64,000 nucleotides of DNA from Gammaproteobacteria bacterium (lineage in GTDB: Bacteria; Pseudomonadota; Gammaproteobacteria; SZUA-229): NCBI GenBank assembly GCA_029881795.1, contig JAOULX010000004.1:1-64000 (forward strand), in the 5' to 3' direction. Shown piece after piece: positions 53,551 to 62,911 of the stretch. Positions within the stretch are counted from its first letter, which is position 1; every line of letters begins with the position of its first letter. The notes below the pieces were generated by a model, which worked only from the letters and a program-made list of their open reading frames with translations, was not told the DNA's origin and ran no database searches. Position numbers and translations under genes: made by a program.

Positions 53551-54942
53551 CTAAATACGGCGCACTCTAAAACGCCGGCCTTTAAGCTTACCGTCCGTTA
53601 ACAGTGTCAGTGCCTTATCAGCCAGCTCTCTGTTGACCGCGACATAAGCCCAGTTTGCTGCAAGCTGAATCTTCCCCACCTGATCACCGGCAATACCATT
53701 GTCGCGTGTCAGCGCACCCAGAATATCACCCGGGCGTAATTTTTGCTTTTTACCACCATCAATGCGCAAGGTCGTCATCGGCGGGATATAAATCGGCTGA
53801 TCCAGCACATCAAAGGAAGGCAAGGCTTCAGACGAAAGTCGCTGACCTAAATAGTTCTGTAGCGACTCCAGTTTATACTGCTCTTTTTCATCATATAAGG
53901 TACAAGCCATGCCCGAATTTCCGGCTCGACCGGTTCGTCCGATCCGGTGTACATGTACCTCGTTATCGTGTGCAAAGTGGTAGTTGATCACCATATCCAG
54001 CGCATCAACATCAAGTCCACGCGCCGCAACATCGGTAGCCACCAGAACTGAAATACTGTGATTCATAAACCGTGTCAGGGTCTGATCACGATCCTTTTGG
54101 TCCAGATCGCCGTTTAACGCCAGCGCGCTAAAACCGTAACGCCGAAGTTCATCTGCCACTTCCTGCGTTTCTCGTTTGGTTGTACAGAAAACAACAACAG
54201 ATTGTGGATTATAACGCATCAGCAATAAACGCACCGCTGTAAGCCGGTCTACATCCTCGCCCACTTTATAAACATGTTGTAAAATACTGTTGCTATCATG
54301 CGTAGACAAAACCTGTATGGTCAGCGGCTGATGCATTATGCGCGCAGCAATCGACTGAATCTGCTCGGGAAAGGTTGCACTAAACAATAAGGTTTGCCGG
54401 TTTGCCGGAAGCTGCTCAATAATGGCGTCTAATGCATCCTGGAATCCCATATCCAGCATGCGATCGGCTTCATCGAGCACCAACATATTGAGGTTTTCGA
54501 GATTAAGATTAGCTTTACGTAGATGATCTTCAATTCTGCCCGGTGTCGCAACAATAATATGTGCGCCGTGTTCAAGCGATGCAGTTTGTGGCCCCATTGG
54601 TACACCACCACACAATGTCAGTACTTTTATATTTTGAATCCCTCGCCCCAGCTTACGAATTTCTTTTGCTACCTGTTCTGCCAGCTCCCGGGTTGGGCAC
54701 AATACCAGTGATTGTATACAAAAACGCTTAAGATCCAGCTTTTGTAACAAGCCTAAGGCAAAAGCAGCTGTTTTACCTGAGCCGGTCTGGCCCTGTGCAA
54801 TCACATCCTTAGCATCCAGAATCGCCGGCAAGGCTTCAGCCTGGATATCGGTCATAGCGTTGTAGCCAAGGGTTTTTAAATTATTGAGTAGCTCAGTGTT
54901 TAATTTAAGGCTAGAAAAGTCGGCTGGACTCACAGTAGTCAT
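53551..54942 (-). CDS. dbpA: ATP-dependent RNA helicase DbpA
   Basis: The 463-residue DEAD-box protein has the Q motif (MTDIQAEALPAIL), AQGQTGSGKTAAFAL, VLDEADRMLDMGF, SAT and HRIGRTGRAG. The C-terminal RNA-binding domain (about 385-463: TTLRIDGGKKQKLRPGDILGAL) is the DbpA type, which binds 23S rRNA hairpin 92 in 50S subunit assembly. It is convergent with the PEP-CTERM gene and follows the csp gene on the same strand. Confidence 0.95.
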   Translation of the reverse strand: MTTVSPADFSSLKLNTELLNNLKTLGYNAMTDIQAEALPAILDAKDVIAQGQTGSGKTAAFALGLLQKLDLKRFCIQSLVLCPTRELAEQVAKEIRKLGRGIQNIKVLTLCGGVPMGPQTASLEHGAHIIVATPGRIEDHLRKANLNLENLNMLVLDEADRMLDMGFQDALDAIIEQLPANRQTLLFSATFPEQIQSIAARIMHQPLTIQVLSTHDSNSILQHVYKVGEDVDRLTAVRLLLMRYNPQSVVVFCTTKRETQEVADELRRYGFSALALNGDLDQKDRDQTLTRFMNHSISVLVATDVAARGLDVDALDMVINYHFAHDNEVHVHRIGRTGRAGNSGMACTLYDEKEQYKLESLQNYLGQRLSSEALPSFDVLDQPIYIPPMTTLRIDGGKKQKLRPGDILGALTRDNGIAGDQVGKIQLAANWAYVAVNRELADKALTLLTDGKLKGRRFRVRRI

Positions 54943-55027
54943 CCTCTGTGGTGATTGTCGAAGGAAGCTCGAACAGGAATAGGAGCAGCTATAATATCAG
55001 ATAAGAAATAGATTTTTTTAGCTCAAT

Positions 55028-55059
55028 AAAAAAAGGGCAAGGCGTCAGCCTTACCCTTT
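55028..55059 (-). terminator. Intrinsic terminator after the cold-shock gene
   Basis: On the minus strand AAAGGGTAAGGC-TGAC-GCCTTGCCCTTTTTTT forms a stem with one mismatch and a T-run, 70 bp after the csp stop. Confidence 0.88.
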
Positions 55060-55128
55060 CACACCATCCTCTGTTAAAGAGGACAGCCCGGTTTGTATCG
55101 AACCGACACAAACCGCTAGCGTTTTAAA

Positions 55129-55335
55129 TTAAAGCGCTACGATGTTTTCTGCTTGAGGACCTTTAGCGCCCTGAGTTACAGTAAACTCAACTTTCTGACC
55201 TTCAGCAAGCGTTTTGAAACCGCCACCAGAGATTGCACTGAAGTGAGCGAAGACATCAGGACCTGATTCTTGCTCAATAAAACCAAAACCTTTCGCTTCG
55301 TTGAACCATTTTACTGTACCAGTAGTAGTAGACAT
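55129..55335 (-). CDS. Cold-shock domain protein (CspA family)
   Basis: The 68-residue protein has RNP1 KGFGFIE and RNP2 VFAHFSAI, the nucleic-acid-binding motifs of CspA-type RNA chaperones. Upstream lies a leader/promoter gap of about 240 bp, fitting the long structured leaders of cold-shock genes, though no cold box was clearly recognised. A terminator follows. Confidence 0.95.
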   Translation of the reverse strand: MSTTTGTVKWFNEAKGFGFIEQESGPDVFAHFSAISGGGFKTLAEGQKVEFTVTQGAKGPQAENIVAL

Positions 55336-55572
55336 ATTTTTTACCTATTTAATCAAGAGTAATATAGCCTCGTAAAATACAAGACTATTAGTTTTGCTGA
55401 ATGTTGGTTTACTTATGAAGAACAGGACGAGGTACTAGGATGGAACATCGAAATGGCGTGCATAATATAAGTCGAACTTTCAAGCTATGCGGAGTATATA
55501 TCATCAAACCATGAAATCATAGCGTTTCAACTGTTTAATGCACTAATTAATTAACCGCGACTCTCCGCCTGT

Positions 55573-56634
55573 TCAAAGTGCATCATCGTACTGAGCCTTA
55601 ATCGCAAGAATCGTCTCAAGTTTGCTGACAAAAACCTCAACCAGCTTCGGATCAAACTGCAAGCCGGCTTTTTTCTTTATATATTCAACAGTTTCATCAA
55701 TCGTCCATGCCTCTTTATAAGGACGAATCGTGGTTAATGCGTCAAACACATCACTTAATGCCGTGATACGGCCCTCAATCGGGATCGATTCACCGGCCAA
55801 CCCTTTAGGATAACCAGCTCCATCCCAGCATTCATGATGACTTAGGGCAATACTACCAGCCATTTGTACCAGCATCGATTCATGGTCGGAGAGCAAATCA
55901 GCACCCATTTGAGCATGCCCGTTCATCACTTCACGCTCTTGTTCGGTTAACTTGCCTTTTTTTAATAAAATTTTATCGGGGATGCCGATTTTACCAAGAT
56001 CATGTAATGGAGCCGCTTTTTCAATCATATAGCCAATCTCATCAGGCAGACCTATAGCATCGGATAATACACGGGCATATTTCCCTACCCTGAGAACATG
56101 TCGACCGGTTTCGGTATCGCGCATTTCGCCAACCTGAGCCAGTCGCTGAATGAGGATAGACGTGGCTTTCTCAAGCTCCTGAGTTCTTTTTTCAACCCGT
56201 TCTTCAAGCTCGGTATTCATTCTCGATTGTGCCAGATACGCCGCTCTGACCCGTAATAGGTTTCGTACTCTTAATAACACTTCGGTATTATCAAAAGGTT
56301 TGGTGAGAAAATCTGAAGCGCCAACCTCCAGCGCCTTATTGCGAATGGCAGGCAACTGATTACCGGTCAGCACCAGTACCGGAATAAACTGATGGTGTAG
56401 TACAGACTGATGGATTTGCTCGATAACCTCAATACCACTTAAGCCTGGCATTTCAATATCCAGCAATAACAAGTCATAAGGCGTTTCCAGCATCGTCGGT
56501 AACACTTTCAGTGGATTTGTAATCGTGGTAATGGACTTATAACCGCTGTCCTGCAACAGCTTTTCCAGCAGCAACACATTTGAAATCGAATCGTCACAGA
56601 TTAGGATATTTAAATTTTTAATACTGATTTTCAT
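55573..56634 (-). CDS. Response regulator with HD-GYP c-di-GMP phosphodiesterase (RpfG-like)
   Basis: The 353-residue protein has a receiver domain (about 8-125: CDDS, phospho-acceptor Asp in LLLLDIEMPG, FLTKPFD), a coiled-coil linker (about 130-165) and an HD-GYP domain (about 170-350). The metal ligands are seen in HDLGKIGIPD, and the GYP motif is present in HHECWDGAGYPKGL. It should break c-di-GMP to GMP. No kinase is adjacent. It lies upstream of the csp gene and has its own leader. Confidence 0.92.
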   Translation of the reverse strand: MKISIKNLNILICDDSISNVLLLEKLLQDSGYKSITTITNPLKVLPTMLETPYDLLLLDIEMPGLSGIEVIEQIHQSVLHHQFIPVLVLTGNQLPAIRNKALEVGASDFLTKPFDNTEVLLRVRNLLRVRAAYLAQSRMNTELEERVEKRTQELEKATSILIQRLAQVGEMRDTETGRHVLRVGKYARVLSDAIGLPDEIGYMIEKAAPLHDLGKIGIPDKILLKKGKLTEQEREVMNGHAQMGADLLSDHESMLVQMAGSIALSHHECWDGAGYPKGLAGESIPIEGRITALSDVFDALTTIRPYKEAWTIDETVEYIKKKAGLQFDPKLVEVFVSKLETILAIKAQYDDAL

Positions 56635-56741
56635 ACAATACCTGACGTCGTTATCTCTAATTAACTGCTAAATCCATCCTGACTCAGTTATTCCTTGTTT
56701 TAGTTAATTCACTAAATAGCACTATGCAAAAAACGCATGGG

Positions 56742-57890
56742 CTATTGATACGGTTTAATGCGATACAGTTTACCGCTATCTGTTGAAAAATACAGCCAGC
56801 CCTGCGGGCTTTGGGCCAGCGCTCGAATTCGCTCATTCAGTGCTTCCAGCAGACGTTCTTCTTTCACCACCTGTGCCGCACTGTTTAAAACAATACGGTT
56901 GATATGACGTAATTTCAGCGCACCGGCAAACAAATTACCCCGCCATTGCTCCACTGCATTACTGTTATACAACAACAGACTTCCCGGTGCTATTGATGGG
57001 GTATATTCCTTTACCGGCTGTTGCATACCGGCTCGATGAGTCGCTTCACCGACAGCAAGCGGCCCCCAATATTCCTGTCCATATGAAATAACAGGCCAGC
57101 CATAATTTTGTGCCTTAGTAATCAGATTCAGCTCATCTCCACCTCTCGGGCCATGCTCATTCGACCACAGCCGATTGTTTTGAACATCATAGACCAGTCC
57201 CTGTGGGTTTCTGTGACCATAACTCCAGATCTCAGGCTTTGCAGTATTGTGTTTTACAAAGGGATTATCAGCCGGCACTGAACCGTCGAGATTAAGGCGT
57301 AAGATTGCACCGGCATGGTTTGACAGGTCCTGCGCATTGGGCCTATGACCACGGTCACCAATACCAAAAAACACATGGCCCTTGTTATCAAACGCAATAC
57401 GGCTGCCAAAATGCCGCGAGCTATCATTGTGAGAGTCAGTGACCAGCAGATCCTGCCACTGACTAAAACGATCTGCAGACAGTCTGGCTCTGGCCAGCAC
57501 GGTGACGACCTGAGAACTAACTGCTTTGACATAGGTGAAATATATCCAGCCGGTATGACTATAATCGGGAGACAGTGCCAGATCGAGCAATCCAGCCTGG
57601 CCAGCTGTGAATACTCTGGGTAAGTTTTTTAAGCGTAACTTGGCGCCCGTTTGTAAATTAAGACGATAGACAAAGCCTTGCCGTTCGGTAATCAGCATAC
57701 TTTGAGGCGACAAAAAAACCATTGCCCATGGCACCGTAAAACCCTCTGCCACCAACTCGACCTTAAGCTTGACACCTTCGCTTTCTAACGATAAATCAGG
57801 GCTTGCAGCCCACAGCAAATTGCAGCAGCAGAAAATCAGTAACGCCAGAAAAAAACGCAATCCAGTCATTCTCGCCGAAACAAGCATCAT
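56742..57890 (-). CDS. PQQ-dependent sugar dehydrogenase family (YliI/Asd-like), exported
   Basis: The protein of about 382 residues has a hydrophobic signal (MTGLRFFLALLIFCCCNLLW) and the soluble-glucose-dehydrogenase propeller fold, with VPWAMVFL, FGSRIAFDNKGHVFFGIGDRG, YGHRNPQGLVYD and SNEHGPRGGDELN. These match the PQQ-binding Asd/YliI aldose dehydrogenases. Activity needs PQQ; whether the cell makes it is not shown. ATG 57890 has AGGTGG upstream; the frame also opens earlier at 57935. It is 53 bp after ccmI and may be read through from the ccm operon. Confidence 0.85.
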   Translation of the reverse strand: MMLVSARMTGLRFFLALLIFCCCNLLWAASPDLSLESEGVKLKVELVAEGFTVPWAMVFLSPQSMLITERQGFVYRLNLQTGAKLRLKNLPRVFTAGQAGLLDLALSPDYSHTGWIYFTYVKAVSSQVVTVLARARLSADRFSQWQDLLVTDSHNDSSRHFGSRIAFDNKGHVFFGIGDRGHRPNAQDLSNHAGAILRLNLDGSVPADNPFVKHNTAKPEIWSYGHRNPQGLVYDVQNNRLWSNEHGPRGGDELNLITKAQNYGWPVISYGQEYWGPLAVGEATHRAGMQQPVKEYTPSIAPGSLLLYNSNAVEQWRGNLFAGALKLRHINRIVLNSAAQVVKEERLLEALNERIRALAQSPQGWLYFSTDSGKLYRIKPYQ

Positions 57891-57943
57891 CGGGTTCCAC
57901 CTAGGTTTAACAGCAATCTTAAACACCGCAGGCATTCAGCCGA

Positions 57944-59188
57944 CTATTGTTTAACCGAGTCAATAATCAGTTTAATACTAGCTGCTGATGGCAGATCTAC
58001 CGTTACTATTGCGGCCTGAAGATCACCGCTTTGTGCGATCGCTGAGCCACTACCTGAGACGCGGGCACTGACATCAACTTTTGCAAAAGTAGACAACTTC
58101 ATCTGCGGCATCATGGCCATACTGTCATCCAGTGTCACGGTAACAGGCAGCTCAGCCACCCGTTTACGTACGGCTGCCAGTGGCATTGGCGGCCCTTGAT
58201 GAGCCTTGGCATAAATAAACACCACATCATCCGCTTTAACACGTGACTTTAATGCATCTGACAGACTGATTGAGACCGTAATGGACACCGCAGCTGCGTT
58301 TTTCTTAACCGTGTTGACAACTGGCTGCTGAACAGAGACCTCTGCTTGACCCAGGTTCTTGCTGGCTTGTGCAATTAAGGCTCGGACTTTGGTTTGCGAG
58401 TCCTGATTGTTTTCAAGTAATGGCAGCAACTTTTGCCAGCTTTTTATCGCAGCCTGAAAGTCGCCGCTTTCACTATAACCCAGCCCCAGCAACCACAAGC
58501 CGGTGGTATTATTCGGCGACTGCTTAATGGCTTTCTTGATCAGCTCAAATGGTTGTCCACTAATCCGCCCGCCCCGGGTCATAGAGAGCGCATCAGCATA
58601 GGCTAACAAGACATCAGTCTGATCACCGACTAACTGATAGAGTTTTCCATAAGTATCAGCGGCAGCCTGAAACCGGCGCATCGACATATAACTGCGCCCC
58701 AGCATTTGCCAGCCTTTGACATTGGTCGGATCTTGCTCGAGTTTACGGGCCAGATTGTTTAACGCCTGCTCCATTGACACCATGCTGCTCTGTGCATGAT
58801 CAGCAGACACCGGGCTGACAGTAACACCATCAAGCGCAGACAGGTTACCCAGACTCAGGTAAAGCGGCAGCGCCACCAGTGGCAGCAAACCCAAAGCCAG
58901 TAGCAGCTGCCATTTAGGCAGCTTACTGGTCTGTAATGCAGCCTCAGCTTCAGTGACATCAGAAACCAGCGCCTTTTGCAATTCGATTTTCTGTTGCTGA
59001 TAGAGCTCATTATCTATCACCCCCTTTTCGAATTCTGCATCCAGTTCCTGCAACCGATCACTGGCGATAGCTGCATTCTGCTGATTACGATCGGCATTGC
59101 GTAAACGCTGTTTACCCAACAAAGCCGGCACAATAAAACCGGCCGCTGCCAGCAACATCAAAACAACCAGAGACCAGAACAATAGCAT
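57944..59188 (-). CDS. ccmI: Cytochrome c maturation protein CcmI
   Basis: The 414-residue protein has two N-terminal membrane segments (about 1-20 and 95-112) joined by a cytoplasmic helical loop, and a periplasmic part with TPR-like repeats (about 150-285: KGWQMLGRSYMSM, TGLWLLGLGYSES). The C-terminus is a beta-rich domain. CcmI holds apocytochrome c for heme attachment with CcmF and CcmH. It follows ccmH by 2 bp. Confidence 0.9.
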   Translation of the reverse strand: MLLFWSLVVLMLLAAAGFIVPALLGKQRLRNADRNQQNAAIASDRLQELDAEFEKGVIDNELYQQQKIELQKALVSDVTEAEAALQTSKLPKWQLLLALGLLPLVALPLYLSLGNLSALDGVTVSPVSADHAQSSMVSMEQALNNLARKLEQDPTNVKGWQMLGRSYMSMRRFQAAADTYGKLYQLVGDQTDVLLAYADALSMTRGGRISGQPFELIKKAIKQSPNNTTGLWLLGLGYSESGDFQAAIKSWQKLLPLLENNQDSQTKVRALIAQASKNLGQAEVSVQQPVVNTVKKNAAAVSITVSISLSDALKSRVKADDVVFIYAKAHQGPPMPLAAVRKRVAELPVTVTLDDSMAMMPQMKLSTFAKVDVSARVSGSGSAIAQSGDLQAAIVTVDLPSAASIKLIIDSVKQ

Positions 59189-59190
59189 GA

Positions 59191-59682
59191 CTATTTATTT
59201 CCTTTTATGACATCATTTTCTTTTTGTGACGCAAGCAAGGCATTGGCCTTTTTTAACTCGTCATCACTAAGTTCCGTTACCTCAGACTGTTTGTTGCGCT
59301 TAATAAATATCACAACAAACACAGTCGCCAGTAACAATAATACAAAAGGCCCCAGCCACAACAAAAACGTAATCGGCTTAAAGGGGGGGCGGTAGAGCAC
59401 AAAATCACCGTAACGAGCCACCATAAAATCGACGATCTCTGAATCAGTATCGCCTTTAACGATCATCGCAGACACTTCGTTTCTCAAATCCTGAGCCAGC
59501 TCTGAATTAGAATCGGCCAGGTTCTGGTTCTGACAAACCAGACAGCGCAATTCATTAATCAGTTTTTTGTACTGTTGATCCTGAGCCGCTGATGAAAATT
59601 CATGCACCTCTACTCCCGCACTCAACCAGGGCGAATAACTCAGGACAAAAACAGATAGGATGGCAAGTTTAAGCATTTTCAT
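59191..59682 (-). CDS. ccmH: Cytochrome c maturation protein CcmH
   Basis: The 163-residue protein has a signal peptide, the redox motif LRCLVCQNQNLADSNS, a membrane segment (about 106-128) and a charged C-terminus. It reduces the CXXCH cysteines of apocytochrome c together with CcmG. It overlaps ccmG by 4 bp (59679-59682). Confidence 0.95.
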   Translation of the reverse strand: MKMLKLAILSVFVLSYSPWLSAGVEVHEFSSAAQDQQYKKLINELRCLVCQNQNLADSNSELAQDLRNEVSAMIVKGDTDSEIVDFMVARYGDFVLYRPPFKPITFLLWLGPFVLLLLATVFVVIFIKRNKQSEVTELSDDELKKANALLASQKENDVIKGNK

Positions 59683-60215
59683 TCTGCGGTTTCCTTCATT
59701 AACTGCTGCACCAGCGGCATGATCTTTTCTTCAATATCTTGCCAGCCAACAGGCCCGGTATGCTTATACCGCACATGCCCGCGCTTATCGATGACGAAGG
59801 TTTCGGGCACGCCATAAACACCCCAGTCAATACCAGCCCGGCCAGAAAAATCAAAACCATTGGCAATATAAGGATTACCTCTTTGCTGCAGCCAGTTAAT
59901 GCCATCGGCACGCTGATCTTTATAATTTAAGCCGACAATTTTCAGTTTATATTTTGTGGCCAGCTGATTTAACACCGGATGCTCTGCCCGGCAAGAAACA
60001 CACCAGGAAGCCCAGACATTCAGTAACCAGACCTGACCTTTATATTGAGCCGGCGATACTTTCTGTTGCTCATTGTGCAGATCAGCCAAATTAAATTCTG
60101 GTGCCGGTTTGCCAAGTAACGGTGACGGCACATCTCTGGGATTAAGACTCAGCCCCATACTTAAGAAAATAACCAGCACGACAAACAAGCCCAGCGGAAG
60201 CAGATAACGCCACAT
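59679..60215 (-). CDS. ccmG: Thiol:disulfide interchange protein CcmG/DsbE
   Basis: The 178-residue protein has one N-terminal membrane anchor (about 3-22) and a thioredoxin-like domain with WASWCVSCRAEHP, GLNYKDQR and YGVPETFVID. The active CVSC pair fits CcmG, which passes reducing power to CcmH or apocytochrome c in the periplasm. It overlaps ccmF by 1 bp. Confidence 0.95.
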   Translation of the reverse strand: MWRYLLPLGLFVVLVIFLSMGLSLNPRDVPSPLLGKPAPEFNLADLHNEQQKVSPAQYKGQVWLLNVWASWCVSCRAEHPVLNQLATKYKLKIVGLNYKDQRADGINWLQQRGNPYIANGFDFSGRAGIDWGVYGVPETFVIDKRGHVRYKHTGPVGWQDIEEKIMPLVQQLMKETAE

Positions 60216-62185
60216 CAGATCGTTACCTCCGCTGAGTTTTTCTGTTGAGTTTTTTGTCGTGTCCGTCTATAACGGCGGTCGGTCGATGCCAACAAAGCTC
60301 CTAGTGACATAATAACCGCACCAATCCAGATCCAGCGTATAAAAGGTTTCACATACAAGCGAACACTCCATGCCCCCTGATGATCAAGCGGTTCACCTAA
60401 AGCCACAAAAAGATCCCGACTGATACCGGCATCAATCGCGGCTTCGGTCATAGGCATTTTCTGAACCCGGTAAATACGTTTCTGTGGTTCCATCACCTGC
60501 AATAATTGTTCACCTCTTGAAACCTTTACCCGACCCTGATTAGCGGTATAGTTTGGCCCCATCACCTGTGTCACGCCTTCAAATTCAAAGGTATATTCAC
60601 CCAGCTGGTAACTCTGACCGGGTTCCAGCCGCACATCTTTTTCCTGGCTGTACAAGCTAGTTAAGGTGATACCGATAATGAAAACCGCAATACCCATATG
60701 CGCAATAGTCATGCCGTAAAAACTTCTTGGGATCTCCAGTAAAGCAACAGACAAAGCTTTTTTTCGATTAAGTCTTTCCATAAACAAACGCAGAGCGGAA
60801 AGACATACCCAAACCGCCAGCAACAAACCGACAGCGGCAGCAACTTTAAACTCAGGCAATGCCAGCGATAAAAGAGCGGCGATAATTACACTGGCTAATG
60901 CGGTTATTCTGATACTTGAGAAAACCCTTTTCGTATCATCGTTTTTCCAGCGAGTAAAAATACCCACACCCAGCAACACAGCCAGTGGTGCCATTAATGG
61001 AACAAACACAGCATTAAAGTAAGGCGGGCCTACTGAAATTTTCCCCATACCTAAAGCATCTAACAATAACGGGTAAAGCGTACCCAGAAGAATACTGGCG
61101 GTGGCCACAACCAGTAACACATTATTCATTAACAACGCGGTTTCTCGGGAGAACAAAGAAAACTGTGTCGTGGTTTTTATCTGCGGGGCACGCCACGCAT
61201 ACAAGCTCAGCGAACCACCAATCACAACCACCAGGAAGATCAGAATAAAAACACCGCGCGCCGGATCAGTTGCAAACGCATGCACTGAAGTCAGTACGCC
61301 TGAGCGAACCAGAAAGGTTCCAAGCAAACTTAATGAGAATGCCAGAATGGCCAGTAACACAGTCCAAGCTTTAAACGCATTACGTTTTTCAGTCACTGCC
61401 AGCGAATGGATCAGAGCCGTGCCTACCAGCCAGGGCATAAATGAGGCATTTTCAACCGGATCCCAAAACCACCAGCCGCCCCAGCCAAGCTCATAATAAG
61501 CCCACCAGCTTCCGAGCGTTATGCCCAGCGTTAAAAAGACCCAGGCGATATTAGTCCAAGGCCTTGACCATCTGGCCCAGGCCGCATCCAGCTGACCGCC
61601 TAACATCGCCGCAATCGCAAACGCAAACGGTACTGCAAAACCGACATAGCCGAAATACAACATCGGCGGATGAAATGCCAGACCAGGATCCTGCAACAGT
61701 GGATTTAAATCCCTGCCTTCAAGCGCTGCCGGTATCATGCGATCAAACGGATTTGAGGTCAGCAGCATAAACAACAAAAACCCGATACTGATCAGGCCTA
61801 ATACGGCGACCACGCGTGCAACCATTTTTGCCGGCAAACTGGCGGAAAAAAGAATCACCGCATTGGTCCAGATCACCAGCGTGTAGCCCCATAATAACAA
61901 TGAGCCTTCATGCGCACCCCAAACTGCTGAGATACGGTATAACAACGGCAGATCTGTATTCGAATTATTGGCGACATAAGCCACGGAAAAATCACTGACA
62001 ATAAACGAATAAACCAGAACAGCAAACGAAATCGTCATGAAAAAAAACTGGCCCTGCGCTGCCGTTTTCGCAACAGCCATCAGATTCAGTTTGTTATTGG
62101 CAGCCCCCCAGAGCGGAACAACAGCCTGAAAAAAAGCCATACAAAGTGCCAGTATTAATGCAAAATGTCCTATTTCTGGAAGCAT
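60215..62185 (-). CDS. ccmF: Heme lyase CcmF
   Basis: The 656-residue protein has about 14-15 membrane segments and the heme-handling WWD motif WGGWWFWDPVENAS with flanking histidines (GAHEGSL, TALIHSLAV). It joins heme from CcmE to apocytochrome c. The C-terminal periplasmic loop (LEPGQSYQLGEYTF) is typical. A gap of about 125 bp separates it from ccmE. Confidence 0.96.
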   Translation of the reverse strand: MLPEIGHFALILALCMAFFQAVVPLWGAANNKLNLMAVAKTAAQGQFFFMTISFAVLVYSFIVSDFSVAYVANNSNTDLPLLYRISAVWGAHEGSLLLWGYTLVIWTNAVILFSASLPAKMVARVVAVLGLISIGFLLFMLLTSNPFDRMIPAALEGRDLNPLLQDPGLAFHPPMLYFGYVGFAVPFAFAIAAMLGGQLDAAWARWSRPWTNIAWVFLTLGITLGSWWAYYELGWGGWWFWDPVENASFMPWLVGTALIHSLAVTEKRNAFKAWTVLLAILAFSLSLLGTFLVRSGVLTSVHAFATDPARGVFILIFLVVVIGGSLSLYAWRAPQIKTTTQFSLFSRETALLMNNVLLVVATASILLGTLYPLLLDALGMGKISVGPPYFNAVFVPLMAPLAVLLGVGIFTRWKNDDTKRVFSSIRITALASVIIAALLSLALPEFKVAAAVGLLLAVWVCLSALRLFMERLNRKKALSVALLEIPRSFYGMTIAHMGIAVFIIGITLTSLYSQEKDVRLEPGQSYQLGEYTFEFEGVTQVMGPNYTANQGRVKVSRGEQLLQVMEPQKRIYRVQKMPMTEAAIDAGISRDLFVALGEPLDHQGAWSVRLYVKPFIRWIWIGAVIMSLGALLASTDRRYRRTRQKTQQKNSAEVTI

Positions 62186-62310
62186 TTTATTACCTTTTTT
62201 AGTGTGTTATCTGATCGCGCCAGTGATCTTTTCTGCATCCTGTCATAAAGACCGTTACTTAGACACAGGACTGCAGATCATTCCCATATCGATTGAACAG
62301 TCTTTACTGT

Positions 62311-62748
62311 TTAATATGCAGGTGTTGTTTTTGCTTTCATACTTTCTGCCACTTCAGGTGGCATATAGTTTTCATCGTGTTTAGCCAGCACTTCCTCGGC
62401 TTCAAAAATTCCGTCTTGCCGTAACCGTCCTTTAGAAACGATACCCTGACCTTCCCGAAATAAATCAGGCAGTATGCCGTTATAATAAACCGTGATCACC
62501 GACTGGTTATCGGTCAAATCAAAATAGGCTGCCAGACTTTTTTCTTTACGTTTAAAACTACCATTGACAACCATGCCGCCAAGACGAAAATCTTTTCCTG
62601 CCGGTGCTTTTCCAGCCTTTACATCAGTGACTGAGAAAAAAAACATCAGGTTTTCATTGAATGCTTTTAATGCGAATGCGGTGGCAATAGCAACACCTAT
62701 CACCATTATTGAAATCAGGAATATTCTTTTTTTTCTAGCCGGTGTCAT
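62311..62748 (-). CDS. ccmE: Heme chaperone CcmE
   Basis: The 145-residue protein has an N-terminal membrane anchor (about 9-27), FRLGGMVVNGS, and the heme-binding His/Tyr in LAKHDENYMPPEV. It carries heme in the periplasm from CcmC to CcmF. Its ATG overlaps the ccmD stop (ATGA). Confidence 0.95.
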   Translation of the reverse strand: MTPARKKRIFLISIMVIGVAIATAFALKAFNENLMFFFSVTDVKAGKAPAGKDFRLGGMVVNGSFKRKEKSLAAYFDLTDNQSVITVYYNGILPDLFREGQGIVSKGRLRQDGIFEAEEVLAKHDENYMPPEVAESMKAKTTPAY

Positions 62749-62909
62749 TTAAGCTGCTCCGCTCTTTCAAGTTGCTTTGTTAGTTTATTCAGCATCGATT
62801 TGCGCTGATAGATCGGCAATATTATATTTGCAATTAAAATAAGTGCCGCCACAGCGTATGAGCTCCAGACATAAAACCCGTAACCGCCCATATAAAAAAA
62901 TTCTTTCAT
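62745..62909 (-). CDS. ccmD: Heme exporter accessory protein CcmD
   Basis: The 54-residue protein starts MKEFFYMGGYGFYVWSSYAV and has one membrane helix (about 17-33) and a basic, helical C-terminus ending RAEQLK. The MGGYxxYVW start, the length and the place between ccmC and ccmE identify CcmD, which helps release holo-CcmE from CcmABC. Start ATG 62909 is 2 bp after ccmC; the stop overlaps ccmE by 4 bp. A longer frame over this spot (62785-63030) is not the gene. Confidence 0.93.
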   Translation of the reverse strand: MKEFFYMGGYGFYVWSSYAVAALILIANIILPIYQRKSMLNKLTKQLERAEQLK

Positions 62910-62911
62910 GC

